From assembly GCA_002389045.1 (NCBI GenBank), contig DGNS01000017.1, positions 1 through 64,000 of the forward strand: a stretch of 64,000 nt of DNA, given 5' to 3'. Numbering within the stretch: position 1 is the first letter of the stretch; the number at the start of each line of letters is the position of its first letter. The notes under the pieces are model-generated. The model worked only from the letters and a program-made list of their open reading frames with translations, was not told where the DNA came from and did not search any database. Below, one piece after another: positions 63,221 to 64,000 of this stretch. The position numbers were made by a program, and so were the translations under genes. The stretch comes from Thiotrichaceae bacterium UBA4486. GTDB lineage: Bacteria; Pseudomonadota; Gammaproteobacteria; Eutrophobiales; Eutrophobiaceae.

Positions 63221-63685
63221 TTATCGGCTTTCAGCCGCGTGCCTGATGGCATCGACAATCTTCTGATAACCGGTGCAACGACACAGGTTTCCGGATATAC
63301 CCTTGCGGATCTCTTCATCACCGGGATGCGGGTTGTCCTGCAAAAGCTGTTTCGAAGCCATCAGGATCCCGCAGGTACAATATCCACACTGGACGGCGCC
63401 GGCATCAATGAAGGATTGTTGCAGAGGGTCCAGCCTGCCATCCGTTGCCAGACCTTCAACGGTGGTAATTTTTTTACCTTGCGTTGACATGACCATGGTC
63501 ATACAGGAATAGACCGCCTTGCCGTCAACCAGCACGGTACAGCAGCCGCAGCCGCCGGAATCGCAACCGCGCTTGCTGCCGGTGAGCCCGGCATATTCGC
63601 GCAGGGTACGCAGCAGGCTGTCATAAGGCTCAACCATCAACTCCTGCATTTCACCGTTGATTTCAAGTTCAATAACCTGCTTCAT
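63221..63685 (-). CDS. [2Fe-2S] subunit of the Mo hydroxylase
   Basis: 154 residues. The plant-type ferredoxin domain binds one cluster with C41, C46, C49 and C61 ('GCDSGGCGCCTVLVDGKAVYSC'). The second helical domain binds the other through 'VQCGYCTCG' and 'GNLCRCTGY'. Such subunits carry electrons from Mo to FAD. It starts 12 bp after the FAD subunit and ends 72 bp before the Mo subunit. Confidence 0.96.
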   Translation of the reverse strand: MKQVIELEINGEMQELMVEPYDSLLRTLREYAGLTGSKRGCDSGGCGCCTVLVDGKAVYSCMTMVMSTQGKKITTVEGLATDGRLDPLQQSFIDAGAVQCGYCTCGILMASKQLLQDNPHPGDEEIRKGISGNLCRCTGYQKIVDAIRHAAESR

Positions 63686-63697
63686 ATCAATTACCCC

Positions 63698-64000
63698 TTA
63701 ACCAGGCCGGTTTTGTATACGTTTTAATGTTCGTTCCAGCAGAACAGCGGTCATGGCGGAGCGGTATGCAGCGGAAGCACGATGGTCAGACAGTGGATCG
63801 ACATCATTTTTTGCAACCGCGGCTGCCTGCTGCATGCTCCCGGCATCCAGTTTTTTCCCCGTTAACGCCGCCTCGGCCGATGGCGCCCGGACAACCGATT
63901 CCCCCACGCCGCCGCCAATATAGATCGTTGCGGCCTGGCAATGACCCGCCGGGTCCATTTGCAGACTCGCCGCCACATTCAATATGGCAAGATCATTGGC
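63698..64000 (-). CDS. FAD-binding subunit of the Mo hydroxylase (5' end outside window)
   Basis: About 100 residues of the C-terminal part are visible, from 'ANDLAILNVAASLQMD' to 'ERTLKRIQNRPG'. 'TIYIGGGVGESVVRAPSAEAALTGKKLDAGSMQQAAAVAKNDVDPLSDHRASAAYRSAMTAVLLERTL' matches the CO-dehydrogenase flavoprotein C-terminal domain of CoxM/XdhB-type subunits. Its 5' end lies beyond position 64000, so any extra 4Fe-4S cluster cannot be judged. It heads the operon with the 2Fe-2S and Mo subunits. Confidence 0.88.
   Translation of the reverse strand, partial: ANDLAILNVAASLQMDPAGHCQAATIYIGGGVGESVVRAPSAEAALTGKKLDAGSMQQAAAVAKNDVDPLSDHRASAAYRSAMTAVLLERTLKRIQNRPG

Noticed and set aside
60818..64000. Aerobic CO dehydrogenase (CoxMSL), suggested by CoxD/E/G relatives
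   Set aside because: The Mo subunit lacks the CoxL AYRCSFR-type loop and has an XDH-style RGYGAPQ motif.
1..64000. CRISPR arrays, tRNA/rRNA genes, insertion sequences or prophage
   Set aside because: No regularly spaced repeats, no tRNA T-loop signatures and no transposase- or phage-like proteins were seen; XerC here is the housekeeping recombinase.

Overview
The window is a chromosomal segment from a gammaproteobacterium. Diagnostic blocks are yibN-secB-gpsA divergent from gpmI-envC-yibQ, the ubiE-ubiJ-ubiB operon, hslVU, and xerC-DUF484-dapF. A perfect FNR/ANR-type site (13625-13638), a molybdoenzyme resembling phenylacetyl-CoA:acceptor oxidoreductase and an ETF/glutaryl-CoA dehydrogenase set suggest a facultative or nitrate-respiring degrader of organic acids. 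I cannot name a genus. No tRNA, rRNA, CRISPR array, insertion sequence or prophage is visible.

Left part (1-31 kb) is mostly housekeeping. It opens with a 3'-truncated MshQ-like surface protein, read together with an ECF sigma factor and a one-span putative anti-sigma protein. Then come gpsA, secB and a membrane rhodanese, and divergently gpmI, envC, ctpA, yibQ and a DJ-1 family gene. After several small envelope proteins of unknown role follow ubiE/ubiJ/ubiB, hslUV, xerC, DUF484, dapF, a mechanosensitive channel, a TraB/GumN protein, nagZ and two orphan peptide-type ABC permeases. A second ECF sigma/anti-sigma/DUF3106 operon and a cation efflux protein close this half.

Right part (32-64 kb) looks like a catabolic island for a hydrophobic or aromatic acid processed as CoA thioesters. 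In order it holds a TetR regulator; the envelope pair DUF1329/DUF1302; MoxR and CoxE-like maturation factors; an LLM flavin oxidoreductase; a CoxG-like membrane protein; a FadJ-like bifunctional enzyme; ETF:quinone oxidoreductase with EtfA and EtfB; PPDK; a CaiB-type CoA-transferase; glutaryl-CoA dehydrogenase with a divergent LysR regulator; a MarR-like regulator; a three-subunit PadBCD-like molybdoenzyme; a stand-alone TrpB-like enzyme; and a three-subunit xanthine-dehydrogenase-family hydroxylase that runs off the right edge. A plausible flow is: uptake across the outer membrane, oxidation by the two molybdoenzymes, beta-oxidation, then glutaryl-CoA to crotonyl-CoA, with electrons passing via ETF to quinone. 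The substrate cannot be read from the sequence.

The most useful new signal is a 14-bp palindrome, ATACG-N4-CGTAT(G), found in front of three separate units of this island: DUF1302, coxG-fadJ and the PadBCD-like operon. In the first it abuts a near-consensus sigma-70 promoter. This points to one regulator, most simply the TetR protein at 32577-33149, tying the island together. Short palindromic REP/BIME-like elements also occur at 20593-20782, 28758-28944 and 41071-41170.
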